From positions 2,937,501-3,001,500 of the forward strand of contig NZ_CP127247.1 of NCBI RefSeq assembly GCF_030285785.1: DNA of 64,000 bases. Direction: 5' to 3'. The translations under genes were made by a program, and so were the position numbers. The notes below the pieces were generated by a model, which worked only from the letters and a program-made list of their open reading frames with translations, was not told where the DNA came from and ran no database searches. This stretch comes from Parasedimentitalea psychrophila. GTDB taxonomy: Bacteria > Pseudomonadota > Alphaproteobacteria > Rhodobacterales > Rhodobacteraceae. Positions 27,513-35,213 of this stretch are shown piece by piece (position 1 is the stretch's first letter; each line of letters begins with the position of its first letter).

Positions 27513-27830
27513 ATGCCCAAATTGATACAGCTCTATATCCGCAACGTGATCATTGGTTTTGCGATTGCTGCGGCTTTTGTGGCGATGTTGCTGTGGTTCA
27601 ACATCATGGGTCTGTGGCATCTGGTCAGCACCAGTGAAACGGGTCTGCTGGCAGTGTTTCTGTTGTGGTTCATGAACGGCATTGTGTTTGCCGGCGTGCA
27701 GTTTGGCTGGGCGGTGATGGCGCTCTCCGATACGGACAGTGGCCCGCGTGGGGGCACTCCGGTTGCACATGAGTTTCTGGCGATCCCGGTGCCGGTGGAC
27801 CGGCCAGGCCAGCGACCGCACCGCCGTTAA
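27513..27830 (+). CDS. small two-helix membrane protein, hypothetical
   Basis: A 105-aa protein with two predicted transmembrane helices (VIIGFAIAAAFVAMLLWF and LLAVFLLWFMNGIVFAGVQF) and a proline/arginine-rich soluble tail (PVPVDRPGQRPHRR). A purine-rich site precedes the ATG and a strong terminator follows. I do not recognise a function. Confidence 0.75.
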   Translation: MPKLIQLYIRNVIIGFAIAAAFVAMLLWFNIMGLWHLVSTSETGLLAVFLLWFMNGIVFAGVQFGWAVMALSDTDSGPRGGTPVAHEFLAIPVPVDRPGQRPHRR

Positions 27831-27852
27831 TCCTGCGATATCCAGAGATTTG

Positions 27853-27890
27853 AAACCGCGCTGTTCAATTCGAGAGCGCGGTTTTTTGTT
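27853..27890 (+). terminator. rho-independent terminator
   Basis: AAACCGCGCT at 27853-27862 pairs with AGCGCGGTTT at 27875-27884, followed by more T's. It ends the transcript of the small membrane protein gene, 22 bases after its stop. Confidence 0.92.
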
Positions 27891-28004
27891 GTTTGGGCAC
27901 CATGTGGGATGGAACGGCAGATCAATATGGTGATCAAGCCCAAGCCCAAGCGCGCCCCGGTAGCCGGGTGGGCCGCCGGTGGGCGGTGAATAATAATCGG
28001 TACC

Positions 28005-28010
28005 TATAAA
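28005..28010 (+). promoter_or_regulatory. -10-like box (TATAAA) before the structured RNA
   Basis: TATAAA ends six bases before the GG at 28017 that would start the RNA. The position fits a sigma-70 -10 element. No good -35 hexamer stands at the expected spacing, so the assignment rests on position only. Confidence 0.4.
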
Positions 28011-28016
28011 AGTGAA

Positions 28017-28190
28017 GGCGTGGCGGGACCACCAGAGTTCAACCGTCAGACATTTGATTCCCGAGGACCTGTATGTACAGGTGGGCGCCAGGTAATCGGA
28101 CCAGGATCCGAACAGAGCCAGCTCCCTTGGAAATGCTTAAGGCCACTGGAATGCTTGTCCGGCACGAGAGGGGCAGAACCCGCCACACCC
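28017..28190 (+). ncRNA. candidate structured non-coding RNA (6S-like rod, identity unproven)
   Basis: No credible protein gene occupies this segment, yet its ends pair: GTGGCGGG at 28020-28027 with CCCGCCAC at 28179-28186, extended by GG/CC across one mismatch. Internal hairpins include ACCTGTA-TG-TACAGGT at 28067-28082 and CCTT...AAGG around 28127-28144. A TATAAA box lies just upstream. A rod of about 170 nt closed by its own ends is the architecture of 6S RNA, and length fits; the SRP RNA core (GGAAGGAAGCAGCC) and the RNase P core are absent. I could not match a 6S consensus base by base. Confidence 0.45.
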
Positions 28191-28224
28191 CTATTTAGGC
28201 GCTGATGGCGGGTAGGGCAAGGGG

Positions 28225-28647
28225 TCAGCCGGTAACTTCGTGCGCACAGCTGCGCATTCGGGCGATGTGATCGTCCCAGCCTTTGTCAAGCGCCAGCAAT
28301 AGGTCAAAGGCCTCAACATGTTGCGGCAATCCGCTGTGCTCCAGCTGCAGCCGGGTACCGCCGGCCACCGGGGTCAATGTCCATTTCACCAGACTGACCG
28401 CATCGCCCATTGGTTTGATGGTAAAGGTATATTCCAGATATTTGGGCTTTTGCGCCAGCCGCACCTCACCCCAGATCAATTTGTCGCCGCTCTCCACGCC
28501 ATACATCGCCAGCGGCGCGCCCTGTTGCAGCGGCTCTTTGGGGGCGTGAAACCACAGCGCCAGCTTGGCGGGTTCGGTCAGATAGGCCCAGACATCTGCC
28601 GGTTCGGCCTTCAGGTAAATCGATTTGTTCAATGTCAGTTCGGTCAT
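28225..28647 (-). CDS. SRPBCC/AHSA1 domain protein
   Basis: A 140-aa single START-like ligand-binding fold of the AHSA1 type: LTLNKSIYLKAEPADVWAYL at the start, then LAKLALWFHAP and WTLTPVAGGTRLQLEHSG, ending with GWDDHIARMR. The ligand is unknown. Its ATG overlaps the stop of the ArsR gene, forming the common ArsR-SRPBCC two-gene operon, so it is presumably controlled by that repressor. Confidence 0.88.
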   Translation of the reverse strand: MTELTLNKSIYLKAEPADVWAYLTEPAKLALWFHAPKEPLQQGAPLAMYGVESGDKLIWGEVRLAQKPKYLEYTFTIKPMGDAVSLVKWTLTPVAGGTRLQLEHSGLPQHVEAFDLLLALDKGWDDHIARMRSCAHEVTG

Positions 28648-28964
28648 CTGTTGTCCTTTTCAATAGTTGTTTTCAGGGCGCCAAGTCGGTCGTCCCAGAA
28701 GCTGTCGAAGACTTGCAGCCAGTCGAGCACCGGCGCCATGCCTGCGGGGTTGAGGGAATTGACCCGCTCGCGGCCCTTTGCCTGAACGCGGATCAGATTG
28801 CCCTCTTGCAGGATGGTCAGGTGCTTTTTGACGGCCGGGCGGGTGATGTCGAAGCGATCGGTGACCTCGGCGATGGTCATGTCCTGCCGGGCCAGCAGGC
28901 GCAGAATATCGCGGCGGGTTGGATCAGACAGGGCGCGAAAGGCGGATTGCGGTTGCGGAATCAT
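28644..28964 (-). CDS. ArsR/SmtB family repressor
   Basis: A 106-aa winged-helix regulator (FRALSDPTRRDILRLLARQ, then ITRPAVKKHLTILQEGNLI as the recognition helix region). It lacks the metal-binding cysteines of SmtB/ArsR, so a non-metal signal is likely. The start at 28964 is set by AAGGAGG just upstream. The promoter region carries a perfect 14-bp inverted repeat suited to a dimeric repressor, which implies autoregulation of this gene and the SRPBCC partner. Confidence 0.9.
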   Translation of the reverse strand: MIPQPQSAFRALSDPTRRDILRLLARQDMTIAEVTDRFDITRPAVKKHLTILQEGNLIRVQAKGRERVNSLNPAGMAPVLDWLQVFDSFWDDRLGALKTTIEKDNR

Positions 28965-28976
28965 GAGGCCTCCTTG

Positions 28977-29026
28977 TGACACCAAATGGTTTCATGACCT
29001 TATGGCACCATTTGGTGTCATGTCAA
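28977..29026 (-). promoter_or_regulatory. operator and promoter of the arsR-SRPBCC operon
   Basis: TGACACCAAATGGT at 28977-28990 and ACCATTTGGTGTCA at 29007-29020 are perfect 14-bp inverted repeats, 30 bp centre to centre. On the minus strand a -35 box TTGACA (29026-29021) abuts the distal arm. A -10-like CATAAG lies between the arms at about 17 bp spacing. The proximal arm ends two bases before the Shine-Dalgarno. Repressor bound here would cover the promoter. Confidence 0.78.
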
Positions 29027-29243
29027 GCGGGCCACATCGCTTGCATTTTTTTGATCGCTGACTGCGCCCCGAACGCGCCCCAATTGCAGCCTGTCTGGTC
29101 CCGGTGTTGGCGATGACACTGGAGCTCGGCGATGACGAGGCCTATGCTAGCTATTGAGCATCGGAAAAACTGACGATTCGACGAAGACCAAGGCAACTCG
29201 GCCAAGCCGCCGATGTGCCTCGCAAAAACGGGACGACCTCTCC

Positions 29244-29693
29244 ATGACAGCCAATATCCGCATCGCCCTCTCCAGCGATCACGCCGCCATTCAGCTGCGA
29301 CAGGCCATTGCCACTCATATCGCAGACCTTGGCTGGGAGGCGGTCGATATCGGACCGACATCCCCCGAGAGCACCCATTATCCCAAGCACGGCAAAGCGG
29401 CGGCGCAGCTTGTCGCCTCTGGTGATTGCCGGTTTGGCATCATTCTTTGCGGCACTGGCCAGGGCATCATGATGGCGGCGAACAAGGAAAAGGGTATCCG
29501 TTGCGGCGTTTGCACCGACGCATTCTCCGCCCGTATGATCCGTCAGCACAATGATGCCAACATGCTGTCATTGGGCGTGCGGGTGGTGGGCGAAGGACTG
29601 GCGCTTGATATCGTGGATGCTTTTCTGAGCGCCCAATTCGAAGGCGGCCGCCATGCGACCCGGGTGCAGATGATTGAGACGACGGAGGGCTAG
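29244..29693 (+). CDS. rpiB: ribose 5-phosphate isomerase B
   Basis: A 149-aa RpiB/LacAB family enzyme interconverting ribose 5-phosphate and ribulose 5-phosphate. It shows IALSSDHAAIQLRQ at the N-terminus, IILCGTGQGIMMAANK with the catalytic cysteine, and HNDANMLSLGVRVVGEGLA. I used the ATG at 29244; the in-frame extension to 29154 does not look like the family. No clear partner genes. Confidence 0.93.
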   Translation: MTANIRIALSSDHAAIQLRQAIATHIADLGWEAVDIGPTSPESTHYPKHGKAAAQLVASGDCRFGIILCGTGQGIMMAANKEKGIRCGVCTDAFSARMIRQHNDANMLSLGVRVVGEGLALDIVDAFLSAQFEGGRHATRVQMIETTEG

Positions 29694-30068
29694 CGCCGGC
29701 CGTTTCCTCTTCCCCGGCGAAAGAAATAGCTGCCGTTAAATACCGCCCCGGCCCCTCCGATAGGCGGTGGCTGACGCGTTTGAGGCGGTGAGGGGTTGAA
29801 GTATGGAGTGGGTTGGCGGCGGGCTCCCGCAGCCACCCAGCCCATCAACTGCGTTGATCGCCACGGTGGCCTTGGGCGTGGCGCCGCACAGCGGCGCTGG
29901 GCCCAACGAGAGGGGGGCCTCCGGCAGGAGGTTCCCGGCAGGCGGGAGACTCTGTTGGCAGGCGACTCTGTTGGCTGAGCTGATGGTGGGCGTGCAGGCA
30001 AAGGGCAGCCCTTCACCTGAGTTTTTTGGAACCTGTCCGCTGACCAGAATTTGGTCGAACAGTCTGGC
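29694..30068. other. GC-rich intergenic stretch with hairpins
   Basis: About 375 bases with no gene that I can support. It is rich in short inverted repeats, for example GCGCCGC-ACA-GCGGCGC near 29880-29897 and runs such as GGGGGGCCTCC. It resembles an intergenic repeat cluster rather than a decayed gene. No second copy lies in this window. Confidence 0.45.
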
Positions 30069-30257
30069 TCAGCCCTTGACCATGCGGGCGGCCTGGGCGG
30101 CGGCGCGGATCTCTTCGGCGATCTCTTCGGCCTCTTCCGGCTCGAAATCCATCGGAACTTCTACCCCGCCGGCCTCGATGAACAGGCGTACCATGCCGGC
30201 ATCGGTGGGACCGATTTGCATATTTGCCTCGATGTCACGTTCGCTATTGATACCCAT
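30069..30257 (-). CDS. small acidic conserved protein (DUF6324-like)
   Basis: A 62-aa acidic protein starting MGINSERDIEANMQIGPTD, then a short beta region (GMVRLFIEAGGVEVPMDF) and a helical EPEEAEEIAEEIRAAAQ tail. I believe this is a conserved Rhodobacteraceae family (DUF6324), from memory. AGGAG precedes the ATG at 30257. Function unknown; divergent from the acetyltransferase gene. Confidence 0.75.
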   Translation of the reverse strand: MGINSERDIEANMQIGPTDAGMVRLFIEAGGVEVPMDFEPEEAEEIAEEIRAAAQAARMVKG

Positions 30258-30345
30258 TTTGCACTCCTGAGGACACTGGTGGCTGATTTCTGGTGCTACC
30301 GCGCGCACCATTGAAAGACAACCGTGGTTTGGGGTTTGATAGCAC

Positions 30346-30828
30346 ATGGCTGATGTGACTGTGCGCCGATTCGTTGCGGGTGACCTCCACTGGTTGGCAG
30401 CACGCCACCAGGATCTCTATGCGCGAGATGAGGGGGTGGATGCCACCTATGGGGCGATGATAACCGCGCTGCTGCATGATTTTTGCAGCGCCCATGATCC
30501 CCTGCGCGAAAAAGGCTGGATCGCCGCGCAGCGGGCGCGGCGACTTGGCAGCATATTTTGCATCCGCGAGAGCGACGAGATTGCCCGCCTGCGACTGTTC
30601 CTGCTGACGCCGCAGGCGCGGGGGCAGGGGCTGGGCAAGCGATTGATACGCGATTGCATGGGATTCGCCCGTCAGGCGGGATATCGTCAGATGGCGCTGC
30701 ACAGCTATCAAAGCCACCGCACAAGTGGGTCATTATACCGCGCTTTTGGCTGGCAATTGGTCGATTCCCGGCCGGTGTTTTCATTCGGCGCGAATTTGAT
30801 CGAACAAACCTGGCATGTTATGCTTTAA
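30346..30828 (+). CDS. GNAT family acetyltransferase
   Basis: A 160-aa GNAT-fold protein. The acetyl-CoA loop is LTPQARGQGLGKRLI, preceded by ARLRLFLL (beta4) and followed by MALHSYQSHRTSGSLYRAFGW. It resembles the C-terminal half of MarR-GNAT fusions, but no MarR domain precedes it here. Substrate unknown. It ends about 40 bases before tRNA-His. Confidence 0.82.
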   Translation: MADVTVRRFVAGDLHWLAARHQDLYARDEGVDATYGAMITALLHDFCSAHDPLREKGWIAAQRARRLGSIFCIRESDEIARLRLFLLTPQARGQGLGKRLIRDCMGFARQAGYRQMALHSYQSHRTSGSLYRAFGWQLVDSRPVFSFGANLIEQTWHVML

Positions 30829-30871
30829 GCCCCTTGCAATTGTCCCGGGGGTTAGCTAAATCGCCCTTAGT

Positions 30872-30948
30872 GCCGCCATAGCTCAGTTGGTTAGAGCGCC
30901 TGATTGTGGATCAGGAGGTCCCCCGTTCGAGACGGGGTGGTGGTACCA
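30872..30948 (+). tRNA. tRNA-His (GTG)
   Basis: A complete cloverleaf with CCA encoded. The acceptor stem is GCCGCCA/TGGTGGT, the D arm GCTC...GAGC, the anticodon stem CCTGA/TCAGG around TTGTGGA (anticodon GTG), and the T arm CCCCG-TTCGAGA-CGGGG. Position 73 is A and the base before G1 is T, so the usual encoded G-1 and C73 of bacterial tRNA-His are absent, a known alphaproteobacterial exception. Confidence 0.95.
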
Positions 30949-31019
30949 TTCTCCCCAATAAATCACCGATCCCTGCGCGACCCTGTGACCACGGGTACAA
31001 TTTACACGCCGGGTGAGGG

Positions 31020-31095
31020 GCCAGGACTGTTGGCATCAGCTCAGGCCAGAGTTCAGGCCACGGTTCAGGCCAGAGCCTGGGCCTGCGCTTGTAGA
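31020..31095. repeat. short imperfect direct repeats (TTCAGGCCA units)
   Basis: Three to four imperfect repeats of about 11-13 bases (CTCAGGCCAGAG, TTCAGGCCACGG, TTCAGGCCAGAG, CCTGGGCCTG) lie just beyond the stop of the thiX gene. Origin unknown; probably slippage. They may define the end of the thiamine operon transcript. Confidence 0.55.
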
Positions 31096-31863
31096 TCACC
31101 GGTGTTGCGGCGCCTGATGCGTGCCCTGACCGCTGGCATATGAGGTCAGCTGATCCGCCAGAATCGCAACCAGTTTGTGCAGCGCCACAGTCAGCAGCGC
31201 CAGCGCGATCAGGCTGGCAAACATCAGGTCGATCTTGACCCGGCCATTGGCCAGCAGCATCAGATATCCCAGCCCCCTGGAGGCGCCGACCCATTCGCCG
31301 ATAACCGCGCCGATAGGGGCATAGACTGCCGCCAGTCGCAGCCCGGTGGCCAGCGAGGGCAGCGCATGGGGGATGCGGATACGGCGCATGACCTGCCAGC
31401 GGCTGGCGCCCATGGTGCGGGCCAGATCCAGCAGCCCGCTGTCCACCCGCGTCAGCCCGTCGTGAAACGCCGAGGTGACCGGGAAATAGATGATCAGCAC
31501 CGCCATAACGATTTTTGAGGCCATGCCATAGCCGAACCACAGCGTCAGGATTGGCGCCAGCGCAAACACCGGCACCGCCTGGGTGACCACAAGAATCGGC
31601 AGCAACAATCGCTGCGCCCATTGCGAACTGGCCAGATGAATGGCGGTCAAAGCCCCCAGAGCGGTGCCCAGCAACAGCCCCAGGATCACCTCGGTGGCGG
31701 TGACGAGACTATGCTCCAGTATCAGGGCCCGGCTGGCAAAGCCCGCCTTTGCGACGCGCAGCGGTGATGGCAGGATGAAATGCGGCGCCCCGGTCAGCCA
31801 GACCAGCATCTGCCAGCCCAGCAGCCCCAGCAGCAAGGCGGCCAATCCGTAAAGAGCTCTCAT
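31096..31863 (-). CDS. thiX: thiamine-precursor ABC transporter, permease
   Basis: A 255-aa inner-membrane permease with about six helices and the BPD-type EAA motif region (LDLARTMGASRWQVMRRIRI, then HALPSLATGLRLA). It resembles SsuC/ThiX permeases. As last gene of the riboswitch-controlled thiamine operon, next to NMT1/THI5-like ThiY and TenA, it most likely imports a pyrimidine precursor such as formylaminopyrimidine (inferred from context). Its ATG overlaps the stop of the ATPase gene. Confidence 0.9.
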   Translation of the reverse strand: MRALYGLAALLLGLLGWQMLVWLTGAPHFILPSPLRVAKAGFASRALILEHSLVTATEVILGLLLGTALGALTAIHLASSQWAQRLLLPILVVTQAVPVFALAPILTLWFGYGMASKIVMAVLIIYFPVTSAFHDGLTRVDSGLLDLARTMGASRWQVMRRIRIPHALPSLATGLRLAAVYAPIGAVIGEWVGASRGLGYLMLLANGRVKIDLMFASLIALALLTVALHKLVAILADQLTSYASGQGTHQAPQHR

Positions 31864-32588
31864 CTGGCTTGCCCTCTCAGATGCGCCAGCAGCGCAGCCT
31901 GACAGGCCAGAGTAGCAGGATCCTGCAGCGCGCGGATCGGCGGGGTCGGCGGCGGTGTCCAGCGGGTTGCGGCTTTGGGTGACAGCAGCAGGATCTGATG
32001 GCCCAGACGGCTGGCCTCGGCCGGATCATGGGTGACCAGCAACACGGTCTTGCCCTGCAGCACCTCGGCGGCCAGTTCCTGCATATCGGCACGGGTGCCG
32101 GCATCCAGCGCCGAGAAGGGTTCGTCCAGCAGCACCACCGGGCGGTCCTCTATCAGGGCGCGCGCCAGCGCCGCCCGCTGCCGCATGCCACCAGACAGCG
32201 CCGCCGGAGTCTGGCTCTGATAGGCCTCCAGCCCGACCCGGGTCAGCAATTGCCGGGCGCGGGGCAGATCCGGGGTCTCGCCGCGCAAACGGGCGCCAAG
32301 AACGGTGTTTTCCAGCACCGTCAGCCAGGGCAGCAGCAGATCCGACTGCGCCATGTAACTGATGCGATCGCGCAGCGGCAGGCCATCCTCCGCCTGCACC
32401 GAGCCCTCAAACTGGCCGCTGGTGGACAGGCCAAGGATCAGCCGCAGGATGGTGGATTTCCCCACCCCCGAGGGCCCCAGCAGGCAGCTCCACTGGCCCG
32501 CAGGCAGCTGCATTGAAAGCGGGCCGAACAAGTCGACATCGCCCAATGAATAGCGGCCCTGCAGGGTGATCGCCGGTGGAACTGTCAT
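31860..32588 (-). CDS. thiZ: thiamine-precursor ABC transporter, ATP-binding protein
   Basis: A 242-aa ABC ATPase: Walker A GPSGVGKSTILRL (~residue 38), signature LSGGMRQRAALARAL, Walker B PVVLLDEPFSALD and switch histidine LLVTHDPAEA. It energises the ThiX permease and the ThiY binding protein. It overlaps its neighbours on both sides by four bases. The C-terminal tail after residue ~205 is proline-rich. Confidence 0.92.
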   Translation of the reverse strand: MTVPPAITLQGRYSLGDVDLFGPLSMQLPAGQWSCLLGPSGVGKSTILRLILGLSTSGQFEGSVQAEDGLPLRDRISYMAQSDLLLPWLTVLENTVLGARLRGETPDLPRARQLLTRVGLEAYQSQTPAALSGGMRQRAALARALIEDRPVVLLDEPFSALDAGTRADMQELAAEVLQGKTVLLVTHDPAEASRLGHQILLLSPKAATRWTPPPTPPIRALQDPATLACQAALLAHLRGQAR

Positions 32589-33271
32589 GCGCCGCGCAAC
32601 CCCATGTCCCAGAACCGCACTTCCAGCTCGGTTGCGGTGGTGAACCGATCCTGCAGGGCGGCCCAGCGGGCGGAGCCTGTCGGTTCATCGCCCAACCGCC
32701 GGGCGACAGCGCCCTCCAGCATGGCGCCAATGGTGGCACAGACCGTCTGATAGTCAGGGGCAGCGTAGGTGTTGATCCAACCGCCATAGGGCGCATCGGC
32801 GCCGCTGTTCTGCGCCAGCCGCAGTCCGATTTCACCATAGCCAAAGACGCAGGGGGCCAGGGCCGCCATCAGATCCAGAAAATCCCCCTGCAAGCCGGCG
32901 TCCAGCACATAGCGGGTATAGGCGATGTTCTCGAGCTCCTCGCGGGCGTCAAACAGTTGCTGCTCGGAAATGCCCTCGGCAGCGCAGACCTGCACATGAT
33001 GTGCCATCTCGTGGTTGACCAGCGCCTCTACCGTGGCGGCGCAGATTTTCATCTCCTCAAGAGTTTCCGACTTGACCACCGCCAGCGACCAGGCCCGCGC
33101 GAAATGCACCAGGAACAGATAATCCTGCACCAGATAATGCAGAAACGCGGCGCGCGGCAGGGTGCCGTCACCCAGCCCCTGAACAAAGGCGTGGCGACTA
33201 TAGGCTTGCCACTGTGCCGGGCAACCCTCGCGCATATGCGCGAAGGTCTGACCATAATTCGGGCCGCTCAT
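32585..33271 (-). CDS. tenA: aminopyrimidine aminohydrolase / thiaminase II
   Basis: A 228-aa TenA protein that hydrolyses aminomethyl-pyrimidine to hydroxymethyl-pyrimidine in thiamine salvage. It has the helical TenA fold: FLHYLVQDYLFLVHFARAW, NHEMAHHVQVC, the catalytic-cysteine segment LAPCVFGYGEIG, and a C-terminal glutamate region LEVRFWDM. It lies inside the thi operon between thiY and thiZ, each with four-base overlaps. No separate deformylase gene (ylmB-like) is in the operon. Confidence 0.95.
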   Translation of the reverse strand: MSGPNYGQTFAHMREGCPAQWQAYSRHAFVQGLGDGTLPRAAFLHYLVQDYLFLVHFARAWSLAVVKSETLEEMKICAATVEALVNHEMAHHVQVCAAEGISEQQLFDAREELENIAYTRYVLDAGLQGDFLDLMAALAPCVFGYGEIGLRLAQNSGADAPYGGWINTYAAPDYQTVCATIGAMLEGAVARRLGDEPTGSARWAALQDRFTTATELEVRFWDMGLRGA

Positions 33272-34218
33272 TTTGAGGCCATATCCACAGTCACATCAAC
33301 GGTGATCACCGCTACGTCGTTGACCGTGGGCACCAGACCGGCCTTGTGCAAAAACGCCTCGAACTTGGCATAGCGGCCGGCGTCCATGGCGGTGGGGCGC
33401 AGCGCGAAACGGGGCAGGGTGTCGGCCCATGCGCGCTTGTTCAGCTCGTCCTGCAGCTCGGTTGAGGTGGCTGCGAAGATCTCCCAGCTGTCATCCGGGT
33501 GGTTGACCATATACTGGGTGGCCTTTTCGGTGGCGGCCAGAAAACGGGCGATCATGTCGCGGTCCATGCTGTCTTTGTTGGCCACATAGATCAGCTCGTC
33601 ATAGGCCGGTAATCCGTGTTCTTCGACGTAGAAACAGCGGCCTTCGATGCCTTCTATCTCCATCTGGTTCAGCTCAAAATTGCGAAAGGCGCCGATCACC
33701 GCGTCAACCTGACCCGACATCAGCGACGGCGACAGCGACCAGTTCACATTGACCAGTTCCACATCGTCCAGTGTCAGGCCATAGGTTGTCAGGATCGTCC
33801 CCAGCACCGCCTCTTCGACACCGCCAACCGAGAACCCGACCTTTTTGCCCTGCAGATCCGCGGGTGAGGAGATGGGCCCGTCTTTCAGCGCCAGCAGGCA
33901 GTTCAGCGGCGTCGCCACCAGGGTGCCAACCCGTTGCAGCGGCAGGCCCTGGTGGATCTGCAGGTGCAGCTGCGGCTGGTATGAGATCGCCAGATCAGCC
34001 TGACCGGCGGCGACCATCTTGGGCGGGTCCGAGGGATCCGCCGGGGCGATGATCTCGACCTGCAGATCCTGTTCAGCGAAATATCCCTTTTCCTGCGCCA
34101 CAATGATCGGCCCGTGGTCGGGGTTGACGAACCAGTCCAGCAGCAGGGTCATCTTGTCCTGCGCCATCAGCGGTGACGCGGCCAATGCCAGCGCGGTGGT
34201 CAGAGAGAGGAGTTTCAT
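33268..34218 (-). CDS. thiY: thiamine-precursor binding protein (NMT1/THI5-like)
   Basis: A 316-aa periplasmic binding protein with a signal peptide (LSLTTALALAASPLMA). The mature N-terminus MTLLLDWFVNPDHGPIIVAQ is the NMT1/THI5 hallmark, followed by FAEQDLQVEI, AGQADLAISYQPQ and GKKVGFSVGG. Such proteins bind formylaminopyrimidine for the ThiXYZ importer. Overlaps thiF upstream and tenA downstream by four bases. Confidence 0.93.
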   Translation of the reverse strand: MKLLSLTTALALAASPLMAQDKMTLLLDWFVNPDHGPIIVAQEKGYFAEQDLQVEIIAPADPSDPPKMVAAGQADLAISYQPQLHLQIHQGLPLQRVGTLVATPLNCLLALKDGPISSPADLQGKKVGFSVGGVEEAVLGTILTTYGLTLDDVELVNVNWSLSPSLMSGQVDAVIGAFRNFELNQMEIEGIEGRCFYVEEHGLPAYDELIYVANKDSMDRDMIARFLAATEKATQYMVNHPDDSWEIFAATSTELQDELNKRAWADTLPRFALRPTAMDAGRYAKFEAFLHKAGLVPTVNDVAVITVDVTVDMASK

Positions 34219-35213
34219 GAGAGGGGGCCTTTCGGATGGGGGGCAGGGTCGCCCAGTGCAATGAGGGTGATGTCGCCGGTCCAGTAGCTTTGCATCGCCC
34301 GCGCCGCCTGCCAGGCACGCAGGCCCGACCGGCAGACCAGCACCGCCCGCTGGCCAGTGGCCGGGCTGGGACGGCTGAACTTCAGCTCATCGACTGTCAG
34401 GCGAAGGGCCAAAGCGGTGATCGGGGTGGCGGCCTCCTCGGGGCTGCGCAGATCGACCACAAAATCGCTTGCGGTGAGGGCCTCGGGGGCGATGAAACTC
34501 AGTGCCGCCTCGGGTTCCGCTGCGCCGTCAAAGCGAAAATCAGCGATGCGCAGGCTGTGCAGGTCAAAGCGAACCAGTTGCCCCAGTGGCGAGGGCGACA
34601 GGCCCAGCAATGTGTTCAGCGCCATCTGCGCCTGCATCGCGCCTATGGTGCCCACCACAGGCCCCATCACCCCGGCGCTGTCGCAGGATGCCGCCCGGTC
34701 GGGCAGCTCGGGAAACAGCGCCCGCAGCGACGGGGCCTGGCCGCAAAAGCCGCCCACATAGCCCTGAAACCCCAGCACTGAGGCCGAGATCAGCGGCTTG
34801 TCCAGCGCCAAGCAGGCATCGGACAGGATATAGCTGACAGCAAAACTGTCGGCACAATCCAGCACGATGTCAGCGGCTTGCACCAGATCCATGGCATTGG
34901 CCGGGGTCAGGGGATTTGCAATCGGAGTGACCCGACAGTCCGGGTTCAGCCCGCGCAGGGCCTGCGCTGCCACCTGTGCCTTGCTTTGCCCAATATCATC
35001 CTGGCGGAACAGCACCTGTCGGTGCAGATTGCTCAGCGACACCACATCGGGGTCCACAAGGGTGATCTGGCCCAGTCCGGCCGCGGCCAGATAGGGCAGC
35101 ACCGGACTGCCCAGCCCACCGGCGCCAATCACCAGCGCATGGGCGGCGCCAAGGGTGTTCTGTCCGCTCACGCCGACTTCGGGCAGCAGTATCTGGCGTC
35201 CGTAGCGGCTCAT
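34215..35213 (-). CDS. thiF: ThiF-like adenylyltransferase fused to a rhodanese domain
   Basis: A 332-aa protein that activates the ThiS C-terminus. The Rossmann part has VIGAGGLGSPVLPYLAAAG, VDPDVVSLSNLHRQ and a catalytic-type DCADSFAVSY. Residues ~245-332 form a rhodanese domain with the loop VCRSGLRAW. The first zinc CxxC pair usual in ThiF/MoeB is missing: the segment reads PSLRALFPE where PCYRCLFPE is typical. The start at 35213 overlaps the thiE stop (ATGA). A MoeB role is possible, but the position after thiE argues for ThiF. Confidence 0.9.
   Translation of the reverse strand: MSRYGRQILLPEVGVSGQNTLGAAHALVIGAGGLGSPVLPYLAAAGLGQITLVDPDVVSLSNLHRQVLFRQDDIGQSKAQVAAQALRGLNPDCRVTPIANPLTPANAMDLVQAADIVLDCADSFAVSYILSDACLALDKPLISASVLGFQGYVGGFCGQAPSLRALFPELPDRAASCDSAGVMGPVVGTIGAMQAQMALNTLLGLSPSPLGQLVRFDLHSLRIADFRFDGAAEPEAALSFIAPEALTASDFVVDLRSPEEAATPITALALRLTVDELKFSRPSPATGQRAVLVCRSGLRAWQAARAMQSYWTGDITLIALGDPAPHPKGPLS

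Noticed and set aside
28020-28205. 61-codon plus-strand frame in the candidate ncRNA
   Set aside because: The sequence shows end-to-end pairing and hairpins, and the translation has no codon bias or homology signal; RNA is the better explanation.
30911-31621. 236-codon minus-strand frame running through tRNA-His toward thiX
   Set aside because: It overlaps thiX in another frame and runs through the tRNA gene region; the translation is frame-shifted permease sequence.
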